Source: an uncultured Candidatus Altimarinota bacterium
Lineage (GTDB): Bacteria > Patescibacteriota > Gracilibacteria > BD1-5 > JAGOOR01
Assembly (NCBI GenBank): GCA_937924685.1
Contig: CALEVN010000022.1
Span: 1 to 32,995 of the forward strand
DNA length: 32,995 nucleotides
Direction of reading: 5' to 3'
Below are positions 19,028 to 29,350 of the stretch, piece by piece. Position numbers and translations under genes: made by a program. The notes under the pieces are model-generated. The model saw only the letters and a program-made list of their open reading frames with translations, did no database searches and was not told where the DNA came from. Every line of letters starts with the position of its first letter. Positions within the stretch are counted from its first letter, which is position 1.

Positions 19028-20035
19028 TTAATGGAGAGCAACTGCGGTTTTCCAGTCAGAGTTAAATGTTTTTATCAATGTATCCACATTTTTTCATTGA
19101 ATAAAAAGGCCCATTTCACGATTTTTCTCAAGAGAATTCTTCGTATAATTAAAACTCCCGACGAATGCCTGGCTGGAGTCATCTATGATGACTTTTGCAT
19201 GGAGTGGCTTTTTCATTTTTCTCACTTGTATACATGTCCCATAATCACTTCGCCCTCATTCTTCATCATAATCGGCGAGAAGTAATCGGATTGCTTTTCC
19301 TCAAGAACATAACTGAGAAAGATAAGCAATCATCTCTTTATCTGAAAATGATGGGGCATATATGGCTATATTTTTGTCTGAAGCATCTAAAAATTTAATG
19401 AGCCGGTCACGAGCATTTGTCGGACCAGCCAAAAGCCTCACATCATTTGATCGTCATCTATTACCTGAGAAATCATTCTGAAAAATATCCACCAAGCTCA
19501 AGAGTATATCTACATCATCACCTTCCATATAAAATTCCCTATTTGAAGCAAAACTCGCACGAGTCCAGTTAGATGTCTCTATGACCCACCCCTCATCAAA
19601 TATCATGTATTTTGCATGCATAAAAGCAAATTGCGTGGCATCACTCTGATGAAAAGAAATAGAGTTTTCTCGTAAAAACTGTTCTGTTTCACGGTTGATA
19701 TTTGTATTTCCAAAAGGAAATTTCTCGAGAATGAGACGTACATCTACTCCCCTTTTTTTTGCCTTGAGAAGAGCTTCTCGGAGGGATGGAATTGTAAAAG
19801 TATATATTCCTACCCATACTCTCTTTTCTGAAGCATCTATTTTTTTCACGAGCCATGTTTCATTTAGTGGTCAAACACGGAGCTGTATATCATCGATGAA
19901 TTTTTGTCCCCCTTGAACGAGTGGTGCTTTTTCGTGGTGCTCTTGATACTTCGTGATATTCCAACTTCAGACAAATATAAAAAGCGCACAGAAAACAATA
20001 CCTACTGTGATGTAGCGATGTTTTTGTGGAAACAT
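19028..20035 (-). CDS. Anchored phospholipase-D superfamily protein
   Basis: 335 residues with an N-terminal membrane anchor (about 8-25). Two HKD motifs: HAKYMIFD followed by ETSNWTRASFASNREF, and HAKVIIDD followed by GSFNYTKNSLEKNREMG. Both have the His, Lys and Asp of H-x-K-x4-D, so it is a complete two-lobed enzyme. Members are phospholipases, cardiolipin synthases or nucleases; the outward orientation and the NW/NY-(T)-(R/K) contexts are like Nuc-type and PLD-type nucleases. At least five TGA-Gly codons. The stop is 20 bases before the next gene and the start is 2 bases after the DUF721-like stop. Confidence 0.87.
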
Positions 20036-20037
20036 TT

Positions 20038-20331
20038 TTATCGAAAATGAAGATGAATCTCTATATCAAAACCGTGCTGAGCAAGAGTTTTTCTGAGTAC
20101 TTCTTTGAGGGCGCCTTCGTACATGCGAAGTTCGAAATTGATGATAGGCTTACTGGTTACGACGGTCACAATATCTCGAAAAAAAGTCACAGTTGATATG
20201 AGTCACGCGAGATCGTCTCGTCCTGCCGAGGCGAGATGTTTTTTCACTATAGCCGTGAGGAGCGCAGAGAGTACCAGTGGACTATTTCTCTGTACAGCCT
20301 TTGTATCCAGTATGTAGGAACGAGCTATCAT
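20038..20331 (-). CDS. DUF721-like small protein
   Basis: 97 residues. The pattern (helix, then IVTVVTSKPIINFELRMYEGALKEVL) resembles the DUF721/DciA-like fold, but this is a weak match by eye. ATG 20329-20331 overlaps the end of mraY by 7 bases (CTATGATAG). One TGA-Gly (DLAGLIS). No signal or membrane segment. Alternative: an unrelated small cytoplasmic protein. Confidence 0.6.
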
Positions 20332-21386
20332 AGTGGTGGGAGGAGATAAAAGATAAGACCAGCCGCTGAAAGGAGTGCGCCTATGAGCCAAAATTTCATC
20401 ACAATTGTTTCTTCGAGCATACCACTAGCTTCCAAGTGATGATGATAAGGCGCTATGAGAAATACTTTTTTACCATGTCGAAGTCTCTTACTCGTAATCT
20501 GTATAATGACAGAAAGAATCTCCCAGATGTAGATGAGTGAAATGATAACTAACACAACGAGAGTATCGGTCATGAGCGCCATGACTGCGAGTCATCCGCC
20601 AAGTCCAAGTGCTCCTGCGTCCCCGAGATAAAATTTTGCAGGCTTGATATTGAACCAGAGAAATGCAGCGAGTGAAGCAGCTATCACAGTACAGAGAGTA
20701 GAGAGAAGAAAGAGGTGTGAGTGGTAGGTGATAAAAGCATAGAGAAAATAGTTTTGTGCGAGGAGGCCTCCAGCGAGACCATCGAGACCGTCAGTGATAT
20801 TCACACTATTTGCCATGGCAGTGATCACTAGGATACTCACAACAACATATCCCCAACCGATATTGATGAGTCCAATACCTGGAATAGTGATACTATCATG
20901 TCCCAACTTTGTGTAAAACCACCAAGCTCCTGCAAAAGAAAAAAGTGTAAGCCCAAACATCTTTACCCGAGCACTCATCCCCTTCTTGCCACCAATATTT
21001 CGGACATTGAGATAGTCATCGATGGCTCCGAGCATACCCATCGAAAAGAGAGCAAAAAGTGGAAGAAATGTCTCATTACGATTCCAGAGTGTATAATGGA
21101 TATTGAGACCAAGTGGAGCTTGGATAGATTGGAAAAATACTGTTACTCAGACCATAATAGCGACGACGACGAGAATCATTCCACCACCCATATTTGGAGT
21201 GCCCTGTTTATGCGCATGAAGTGCGTGAAATTTTTCTGCTTTCCCGCCACCCATCGACGCTTCCGTACGAATCTGCTTAGCGAGCTTGAGTCGTCGGAGA
21301 AGCGAGATGTAGCTGGGAGTAATCAGCATAGCAACAAAAAAAGTTACAAGCCCAAACACCACTATCCGCAAAATATTATGATCCAT
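20325..21386 (-). CDS. mraY: Phospho-N-acetylmuramoyl-pentapeptide transferase
   Basis: 353 residues, normal length, about ten membrane segments. It makes lipid I from UDP-MurNAc-pentapeptide and undecaprenyl phosphate on the inner membrane face. Signature residues: AIDDYLN (D123, D124), NITDGLDGLAGG (196-207), FYLGDAGALGLGG (D256) and the HHH motif in APYHHHLEASG (315-317). TGA-Gly at residues 80 and 265 and at the penultimate codon; TAG 20325-20327 is the stop. It is the first gene of the envelope operon. It shows the cell makes peptidoglycan. Confidence 0.95.
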
Positions 21387-21466
21387 AAGTTATTAACAAT
21401 GATTGTAGACAAAATAGCACCATTGAAAAGTACTTTTAGTCTTGCGTATTGTCGTTCTTATGTAAC

Positions 21467-21498
21467 AAAAAATCCTCTTCGAATTGAAGAGGATTTTT
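21467..21498 (-). terminator. Terminator of groES-groEL
   Basis: Perfect 10-bp hairpin (21471-21480 with 21486-21495), 5-base loop, with an A-tract before and a T-tract after, so it works on both strands. It lies 12 bases downstream of the groEL stop. Confidence 0.9.
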
Positions 21499-21509
21499 GA
21501 GAGACGTAT

Positions 21510-23156
21510 TTACATCATTCCCATACCACCCATTCCCCCCATACCACCACCCATAGGAGGCATTGGTTTTTCTTTTTCTGGGAGTTCATAGATAACTGCT
21601 TCTGTCGTGAGGAACATACCCGCAATAGAGACAGAATTTTCGAGAGCAATTCGTGGAACACGAGTCGGATCGATGATGCCTTCTTTGATGAGATCGACGA
21701 AGACATTTTTTGCAGCATCATATCCGTAGCTGAAATCTTTGTGCTCTATGATATTATTGACGATCACAGCTCCTTCTTGACCTGCATTTTCAGCAATTTT
21801 TTTGGTTGGATACCTGAGAGCACGTTTCACAATCTCGACACCGATTTGCTGATCGCTATTTGGAGCTTTGAAATTATCAAGGATTTTGGCAGCCTTGAGG
21901 AGGGCGACACCACCACCTGGGACGATACCTTCTTCGACGGCAGCACGAGTAGAGTTGAGCGCATCTTCGAGACGGAGCTTGAGTTCTTTCATTTCTACTT
22001 CTGTTGCAGCACCGACTTTGATGACGGCTACACCACCGACGAGACGAGCAAGACGCTCTGCCATCTTTTCTTTGTCATAGTCTGAATCAGACTTATCAAT
22101 CATTTTACGAATTTCCTCAGCACGAGCTTCGACTTCTTTTTTATTTGCCTGCGTTGCAACGATCGTTGTTGTTTCACGAGTTGAGACAACTGAATCGATT
22201 TTACCGAGCACTTCGAGACCGACGGTATCGAGCTTGAGACCGATTTCTTCCGTGACAACCGCTGCACCAGTAAGGAGGGCGAGGTCTGCAAGATTTTCTT
22301 TTCGACGATCACCAAATCCTGGAGCCTTGATGGCGAGGATAGAGAAAACTCCTTTGAGTTTATTGAGAACCACTGTTGTGAGCGCTTCGCCATCGAGATC
22401 CTCACAGATGATGACGAGTTCACGTTTTCCAGATTGGAGGAGTGATTCGAGGATTTTAAGAATATCTTTGGTAGAAGAAATTTTCTTATCGGTGATGAGG
22501 ACTGGAACATCAGCATAACGAGCTTCCATTTTTTCTGTGTCATTCACCATGTATGGAGCGATATATCCATTTTTGAATTGCATTCCTTCTGTCACACTGA
22601 CTGTCATACCAAATGTCTTTCCTTCTTCGACCGTGATAACACCATCACGTTTTACTTTGTCCATAGCATCAGCGATGATCTTCCCTGCTTCTTCATTTTG
22701 AGCAGAGATGGTTGCGATAGCTGCGATTTCATCTGAAGTTTTGACAGGACGAGAATGTTTGGTGAGCTCTTTTGATACTTCAGCTGCAGCGAGCTTCATA
22801 CCGTTTTTGAGCTCGATAGCATTTATACCAGAACGAATCTCACGGAGACCCTCTGAGATCATAGCATAGGTGAGAACAGTCGCTGTGGTTGTACCATCAC
22901 CGGCTGCATCATTTGTTTTAGAGGCAACATCTTTGATGAGCTCAGCGCCCATGTTTTCGATTGGATCTTCGAGATCGAATTCTTTTGCTATCGTAACACC
23001 ATCATTCGTCACCTGGGGTGCGCCATAGCTTTTTGGGAAGACGACGTTACGACCTTTTGGACCGAGTGTTGCAGAGACTGCTTCATGGAGTTTTTTGACA
23101 CCTTCGAGCATTTTGAGACGACCTGCATCTCCGAAGAGGACTTGTTTTTTAGTCAT
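21510..23156 (-). CDS. groL: Chaperonin GroEL
   Basis: 548 residues, full length. ATP-dependent folding chamber with GroES. Conserved ATLGPKGRNVV, the DGTTTATVL nucleotide loop, GGGVALL and the Gly/Met-rich tail (GGMGGMGGMGMM). Although very glycine-rich, it has no TGA codon at all. The start has no Shine-Dalgarno sequence; it is preceded by TAACAATTTCTCTT, like rplK. It follows groES by 22 bases. Confidence 0.98.
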   Translation of the reverse strand: MTKKQVLFGDAGRLKMLEGVKKLHEAVSATLGPKGRNVVFPKSYGAPQVTNDGVTIAKEFDLEDPIENMGAELIKDVASKTNDAAGDGTTTATVLTYAMISEGLREIRSGINAIELKNGMKLAAAEVSKELTKHSRPVKTSDEIAAIATISAQNEEAGKIIADAMDKVKRDGVITVEEGKTFGMTVSVTEGMQFKNGYIAPYMVNDTEKMEARYADVPVLITDKKISSTKDILKILESLLQSGKRELVIICEDLDGEALTTVVLNKLKGVFSILAIKAPGFGDRRKENLADLALLTGAAVVTEEIGLKLDTVGLEVLGKIDSVVSTRETTTIVATQANKKEVEARAEEIRKMIDKSDSDYDKEKMAERLARLVGGVAVIKVGAATEVEMKELKLRLEDALNSTRAAVEEGIVPGGGVALLKAAKILDNFKAPNSDQQIGVEIVKRALRYPTKKIAENAGQEGAVIVNNIIEHKDFSYGYDAAKNVFVDLIKEGIIDPTRVPRIALENSVSIAGMFLTTEAVIYELPEKEKPMPPMGGGMGGMGGMGMM

Positions 23157-23178
23157 AAGAGAAATTGTTAGAAATTAA

Positions 23179-23460
23179 TTAATCGACTTTTGCGAGGATA
23201 TATTCTGCAGCGACGATAGTGAGACCTTCTTCACCTTCAATTTTTATATCATCACCTGAATATTGCCCTTTGATGACTTTATCACCTTTTTTGAGTTCGT
23301 ATCCGAGTTTTTCTTTGACGAGTGGACCGACCTCTTCGACGATGAAGAGATTTGGACTCTCGTTTTGCTCCTTCGGAAGGATAAGACCAGAAGCCGTTTC
23401 TTTCTTGGCTTCCATTTTTCTGAGGACGATACGGTCCTGGAGTGGCGTGATTTTTGCCAT
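23179..23460 (-). CDS. groS: Co-chaperonin GroES
   Basis: 93 residues, full length; caps the GroEL ring. Conserved PLQDRIVLRKMEAKKETASGLILP, with the mobile loop, and a C-terminal LTIVAAEYILAKVD. No TGA codons. Driven by the promoter/operator at 23499-23537. Confidence 0.97.
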   Translation of the reverse strand: MAKITPLQDRIVLRKMEAKKETASGLILPKEQNESPNLFIVEEVGPLVKEKLGYELKKGDKVIKGQYSGDDIKIEGEEGLTIVAAEYILAKVD

Positions 23461-23498
23461 AGAAATAAAAAATTAAAAATATATAAATGCTAATTATT

Positions 23499-23537
23499 TT
23501 AGCACCAAGAGTATATAGGTGCTAGTTCCTCTGTCAA
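23499..23537 (-). promoter_or_regulatory. groES promoter with CIRCE-like HrcA operator
   Basis: Minus-strand TTGACA (complement of 23532-23537) and TATACT (complement of 23510-23515), spacer 16. Overlapping it is TTAGCACCA-N9-AGGTGCTAG (23499-23525), the geometry and first six bases of CIRCE (TTAGCACTC-N9-GAGTGCTAA), with a 7-bp perfect core TAGCACC/GGTGCTA. It would occlude RNA polymerase when HrcA binds. An extra half-site TGCTAA is at 23488-23493. Confidence 0.8.
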
Positions 23538-23540
23538 GAA

Positions 23541-24905
23541 TTATTTTCCTCGTGCTTTCTGATGTGGAACTTCAATACGTACCGTGAATCATTCTCCTTC
23601 TGCCCCTATGAGGTCTACCGAACCACCAGCATCTCTGACTATCTTATCAATGATGGAAAGTCCTATACCAAGGCCTCGATCACGCACATCTCCTGTTTTT
23701 GCCTTATCTGCTTGATAAAATTTCTCTTTGAGATATGGAAGCTCAGAAGCAGAGACGCCTTTTCCATTATCCTGAAAGATAAGGATATCTGTACTTTTTT
23801 CGTGAAAAAAATTCATACGAAGCTGCGTTCCCGATCATGCATAACGGAGAAAGTTTGCTGTTATGTTATGAAGTATCTGAACGAGACTATCGTGATCAAA
23901 CACCATTGTTGCTTTTTTTGGCCCAACATAAACCATTGTCTGATTGTGCTGTGTGAGCTCATGAGAGTGTGTCTCCTGAACGATATTAAATATCTCAGAG
24001 AGTTGTACTTTGATGTGATGAAACTCAGTCGGGCGACTCTCAAATGTCTGGAAATGCATGAGACTCTCGACGATGCGAGTGAGTCGGGCGAGCTCTCCTG
24101 TGAGAGCCTCGATATTTTTGCTATTGAGCTGGATGACCCCATCCTTGATACCTTCAAGATAGACACGTATGGCTGTCATGGGTGTTTTGAGTTCGTGGCT
24201 CATATCAGCCAGAAATTGCTGACGAATCATCTCTTGATGATCGAGACGAATACGGAGATTATTGAGAGAATCTATCAACGGACGAAATTCATCATTTTTA
24301 TCATAGTCGAGCATTTTCCCTTTTACGGTTGTAAAATTATCGAGCGTATCGGTGACAGCACGTATAGGCTGAAATGCTTTTCTGAGAAAATAGAGCACAA
24401 AACCCACGATAACAAAGACAAATATGATATTGAGACCGAGCATGGCGACGAGTACTTGAGTGACAAATTGTCGCTTTGGATCAGTCCCATCAGAAAAACT
24501 AAAACCGAGTGGAGCAGTACGAAGAAATGCAGACATCGCATTAAGCCCTATAACGTCTTGAACTTGTTTTTTCTCCACACCAGAGTTTTCGAGATATTTG
24601 CCAACGGAGTCACGATTGAAGACAGGGTTTGAGTCGATATATGCTTCGACGCCTGTTGTGAGTTTATTGAGATCTTCATCGAGTTCTTTGTATTTTTGGA
24701 GGAGTTGTGGTGCCTCGTCTGGAAATTGTTTTATGAGGTTGAGAATCTCAGAGTCTATCTTATCCTGCTGCGTCTCCGAATAAAATTGCTGAAGAAATCC
24801 ATAAAAATATCGCTGCGTCACAAATGGGAGCACTGCCAGATTGAGCACCAAAAAGAGAGCAACAACACCGGCCACAAGAATCAAAATCTTACGAGTAAGG
24901 GACAT
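23541..24905 (-). CDS. Two-component sensor histidine kinase
   Basis: 454 residues. TM1 (about 7-30), an extracytoplasmic sensor region (31-147) rich in charged helices, TM2 (148-174), HAMP (about 175-228), HisKA with FLADMSHELKTP (phospho-acceptor H237), and HATPase with N-box region (LHNITANFLRYAG), DNGKG and DRGLGIGLSI. Two TGA-Gly codons lie in the ATPase domain (RYAGSG and the last strand, EGEGFTVR), so the standard code would truncate the catalytic part. No response regulator gene is adjacent. A complete kinase with unknown ligand. Confidence 0.93.
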
Positions 24906-24908
24906 AGT

Positions 24909-24936
24909 TTGCGAAAAGAGAGACCTGTCTTACAAT
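24909..24936 (+). promoter_or_regulatory. Promoter of the RluA-type gene
   Basis: TTGCGA (24909-24914), 16-base spacer, TACAAT (24931-24936), 14 bases before the ATG. Transcription would start near 24943, so the message would be almost leaderless. Confidence 0.5.
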
Positions 24937-24950
24937 ATCGTCCAAATGGT

Positions 24951-25940
24951 ATGAACGAACCTTTATTTGTAAAGAAAGACTTTATTAAGAAAATCACTCC
25001 AACATCTGACGACAATGGCCAACGACTTGATCGATATTTGAGAAAGATTTTTCCAGGCGCAAAACTCTGAGAAATATATGAAGCTCTCCGTACAAAAAAA
25101 ATCACCGTCTGAGGCAAAAAACTCCCCGAAAGCACAAAACTCCGTGCTGGTGATATCATAGAAATAGCCGTACCAGATGATATCCTCACACTCTGGGCAA
25201 AAGAAGAGAAAAAGCAGATATTTGTCTCAGAAAAATTGGATCCACAGAGAATACTCTATGAAGACGATGAAATACTCATCTACGATAAGCCGTCTGGACT
25301 CATCGTCCACAGTCCTGATCATAAAACAAACGAAGTTTCCCTTATCGAACAAATAGAGGATTATCTTCTCAGAAAAGGCTGGAAACCCTCAGGAACATTT
25401 GCACATCCTGCCCTCGCCCATCGTATCGATCGTGATACATCCGGCATTATCATTTCTTGCTTGACTCGAAAATCATACGAATACATGGCAGAACAATTTC
25501 GTACTCGAAAAGTCGAAAAAACGTATCATGCTCTCGTCGTCGGAGTACCGACACCACGAGAAGGCATCATAAATGCCCCTCTACTCCGCATAGATACTGG
25601 CAGAACTGATGAAGCAAAAGTTATCGTTGATCCGAGCGGTCAATCAGCAGAAACCAGCTACAAAGTACTCAAGACGTGAGAAAAGAACGATTGGTCTCTC
25701 GTCGAACTCCATCCGAAAACTGGACGCACACACCAAATCCGTGTTCATATGGCCCATCTCGGTCATCCCCTTATCGGCGATAAACGCTATGATGGCCCAA
25801 GTGTGACCAGATTTCCAGAATTGAAAGAGCTCTATGGACGAAGAGGACACTTACTCCATGCGGAGAAGATTAGTTTTTTCTATAAAGAAAAGAGCATCAC
25901 TATAGCATCCTCTACGCTGCTGCATCAGCGAGGGCAGTAG
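24951..25940 (+). CDS. RluA-family 23S rRNA pseudouridine synthase
   Basis: 329 residues. An N-terminal S4 RNA-binding domain (about 20-80: GQRLDRYL, then PGAKLGEIYEALR) and a catalytic domain with YDKPSGLIVH and HRIDRDTSG (catalytic Asp160), then TGRTHQIRVHMAHLGHPLIGD. It isomerises uridine in rRNA; the exact RluC/RluD target cannot be assigned. Three TGA-Gly codons (residues 40, 54 and one in KTGEKN). The stop is TAG. Its last 29 bases overlap the convergent VirB6-like gene. Confidence 0.93.
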
Positions 25941-28344
25941 CAATATTTTTTTCTCTTGCTTTTCTCTTTTCTGCATCTCATCCATCTGGAATATTAATTC
26001 ATAACTTAGAAAGAGCCTCTCTTCTGTTCTGGCCTCCGTTTTCATCACTGCGTAATTGACCATCCAATTCTTTCACTTTTGTTTTCTGTTCATTTGTGAG
26101 TCGCTGTCGAACTATATTTTTATCAATAGGAGCATCCGAATTAATTGGTGTTGATCCTATTCCGGTTATATTTCCACTACCTTCAACTTTAACATTCGTA
26201 AAGACAGTTGTATTTCCGCCACCAGATGATGACCCACGAAGAAGAGCAAGATTTTCTCCAAGCTTCTTTTCTGTCGCATTGCTTGATTTTTTCATCTCAT
26301 CAATCAAAGGAGAAAATTCTGATAAGACAGCATTTCTATCAGCAACAGTTCTAGCTGCATCCAATTTCCTCTGGAGATTAGCAACAGTTAAAGTAGTTCC
26401 ATTATCATCTTTCGCTGTAGTTGTCGAACCTTTTATAGCTTCAAATCCAGATTTGAGAGTTTTAGCTATTTCAGGAACTGCACTTTCTGAAGTCCGAATA
26501 GCACTATTATCTCGAAGTACATCTGCAGTTCTTTCGAGATTACCAGACGCACTTTTAAGACTTGATAATCCTTCACGAATTGCTCCGCTTCAGAAAAATT
26601 CCTTCACTCGCTTCTGTTCTTCAAACGCACTCTTGTCCACAGCCTCTCTGAGACCAGCAGCGAGAGATTCCATACCACTCGGTGTCAATGCGGCAAAAGC
26701 TGGATGCGGAAGTGGGAGATGGCTCGGCAGATGGGCTACCATATGCTGGACACTATCACCAAATTTAGCAAACGGCTCAAATGCTATACGAGTCACTTCG
26801 TCATAACTGACGGCCGCTTTCACTCCCATCCAGATAACCACGAGCGCTATGAGTGTAAGGATAATGTGGGCAAAAATACTCTCTACACTATCCACTGCAC
26901 CACTAGCTACTTTACCCCCCTGATCCTTTGCGTTTCCGATAAAACCAGAAAACATTTCATCAAATTTAAACACAATAGTGTAATCTCCGGCGGTTCCATT
27001 TTGTTTTCATCCATTATCCATCGTCGTATCACTTCCTATCACAAGCCAAGAAGAATACCCTTGTTCGTTGGTATCTGCATCTTTGGTACCATCGGGCTTG
27101 ATACAATATTTCACCATAAAGTCTCCCGTCGTACAAATCTGCTGTGATGAAGAAGTATCAGCATTTGTGAGAACACCAGTAAACGTATCACTGATAACAC
27201 CGATAAAGAGAAGACCGAAAGACAGCACTGCAGAAACTAAGACTGGCACAAGTGCTAACTGGAAAAAAGGTTTAAATCAAACTGAACTCAATCCAGACCC
27301 TTCTCCACCTCATCACTCCGAGTGAAGTGCTCACGTCAATCATTCGCCCGTAAATATCGCAAGGCCAAAGAGTGGTGAAAACATCACATAGATCCAGAGC
27401 TTAAATGCTCTCATCAAGAGAACCCAGCAGAGCGCTATGAGAAGTACCGAAAAGAAAAAAGTAACAATGACGGCAAGTCCAAATTTGCGAAGAATGGTTG
27501 TCAGATTTTTGATACATGTTTTTGAATCAGCGACACTTCAGTCATCCTTAACCTTACATGTATCTTTTAAGCTCACAATCGTCGTATTCTGGATTTTAAA
27601 TATATTGTAAGCGTAGATCATGATGATGAAAAATGGCCCTGAACCATTTTTGGTCACAAATTCTGCTGCTGATATACACCGAGTATCGCCAGAAGTGGTG
27701 ACACTTTCACAAATCTTTGTGGGATCAGTAGGTCCTGTATCGCTGAAATTGAGTTCCACTTCTGTGGGAATGATTTTTTCATGAAATATACCCCTATCTA
27801 TCGTACCATCAGCTTTTTTGACACCAGATCATTCCATGTTTGCTATGGCACCCATAGGGATAGAGAGGACAGCTGCTGTCGCCTGATTAGCAAATGAGAG
27901 AGTCCAGCTCACGATGAGCCATGTAAATGGGACAATTAAAACTCCGAGAAGAAATTTAGGAAGTTTTTGTTTAAAGGCGTATTCCGCTTCACCACCTCCA
28001 AATATCTGTATGACTGCCATAGCGAGGAGGAGGATCGCAAAAATGATATAGACGATATTTGAGACGAGCACCCACACTTGAATAAAGTACTTTCGAAGAC
28101 CAAAGAAGTCACCCATAGTCCAGTCTGGTGTAAGGAGCCATCCTGCGAGAATAATCGCAGGTGTCATCAAAAATGATACAAACGCAAATACGAGATCAAG
28201 TATCTGAATAAAAGCATTTACTACATCACTATCTGTCTGTGTTGCAAAACACGATCCACCCAAAAAGAGCACGAGAGCAAAAGTATACTTGAAATACCTG
28301 TATTGAGTGATCTTTTTTAGAAAATGTGAAAGGCATGAGAACAT
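25912..28344 (-). CDS. VirB6/TrbL-like polytopic membrane protein
   Basis: 810 residues, continuous only with TGA as Gly. An N-terminal signal-like segment (about 19-34), then segments at about 45-70, 85-115 and 125-150, an extracytoplasmic loop with paired Cys (ICESVT..TRC, DTCK, KTCIK), two more hydrophobic segments (about 285-325, 345-375), a further loop with a Cys pair (QICTTG, VKYC) and a last segment near 490-515. The C-terminal half is hydrophilic, Ala/Ser/Lys-rich and helical. This layout is like the VirB6/TrbL-type proteins of type IV secretion or related CPR membrane machines, but I see no decisive motif. It starts 7 bases after its upstream neighbour (28352-29164) and is probably co-translated with it. 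Confidence 0.75.
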
Positions 28345-28351
28345 AATAATA

Positions 28352-29164
28352 TTATTGTTGTGGGGTAGAGAAGAGCTTGAGATCTTTGAGTACATTGACA
28401 TCAGAACCTACAGGGAGACTCACAGTGATACCCTCGGCAAGGGCTTCTGTATTGGCACGCATGATGACAAGTTTTTTCTCAGAAAGTGTGATGAGTCTGG
28501 CATATTCAAGAGAGATTCTCTGGGTAAAAAGGACGATATTTTTGTGTTCTTGTTCTTCGACGTGGAGCTCTTCGAGATGAGTAATTCACTGTATAATTTC
28601 CGCACTATTCTGATTTTTATAAGCCTGTTCTATGTTATTTTGTGTATTTTTGATATCCGTCTGTACTGTGTTATAGGCATTATTGTGAAAATCATGGAGC
28701 TGGCTGAGTGAGTTCACGACTATTTTTGCTTCTTCTTTCTTTTCATCGAGTTTTTGAATATATGTATCGAGAGAATCTTTTTTGTCAGTATGAAGGCGGA
28801 GATATTCGACGAGATTGAGATTTGTTATTTCATTAAACTCACTCAAAAATCGAAAATGCTCATCAAAGAAATTTTCACCTAAATCACCATCTCGCATGAG
28901 AGCAGCCTGCACTGGAGCAACATCTTGGGGTAGACTCACTGGGATATCATTTTTCTCTGGCGTATTAGTTCCTATGTTATTCACGATAGCCACACCGATA
29001 AGTGCGAGAGGTTCTTCTGGAGCACTCTCGAGACTAAACGAATTTGGACGCAGTGACAACGAAAAACCATAAGCCGTCGCAGCCACAATAATCAACGCTG
29101 AAAGGACAAAACCAATCCATTGTTTGATATTTTTTCGATAATTTTTTCTTTTCCGAAGCGTCAT
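28352..29164 (-). CDS. Anchored coiled-coil protein, partner of the VirB6-like protein
   Basis: 270 residues, not recognised. A basic N-terminus (LRKRKNYRKNIK) and one membrane segment at about 16-36 (IGFVLSALIIVAATAYGF), then an extracytoplasmic region with a long helical coiled coil (about 100-240, many Glu/Lys/Leu) and a short C-terminal domain. One TGA-Gly near 193. It is operonic with the polytopic protein downstream (7-base gap). The pair may form a membrane complex; function unknown. Confidence 0.72.
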
Positions 29165-29350
29165 AGAAGCATGCTACCATAGAGTGAGAGTCATCTCAAG
29201 AATATGCACTACAAAAAAGACGTAACAAGACTTGACTCATTATTTTTTTGATTTTTAGTTCTTGTTTTCGAGAAAAAAGATGACTTTTTACGAAAAAAGA
29301 CATAATCAAAACAAGCAAAAACTCTTCTTTTTCTTTTTACCATCGAAACT

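Noticed and set aside
23562..24632. 356-codon plus-strand frame
   Set aside because: It lies opposite the sensor kinase, whose domains and catalytic residues are complete; the plus-strand product matches no family.
29261..29315. Inverted repeat CTTGTTTT/AAAACAAG before aspS
   Set aside because: Eight A/T-rich base pairs with a long loop are expected by chance in such sequence; no T-box core is present.
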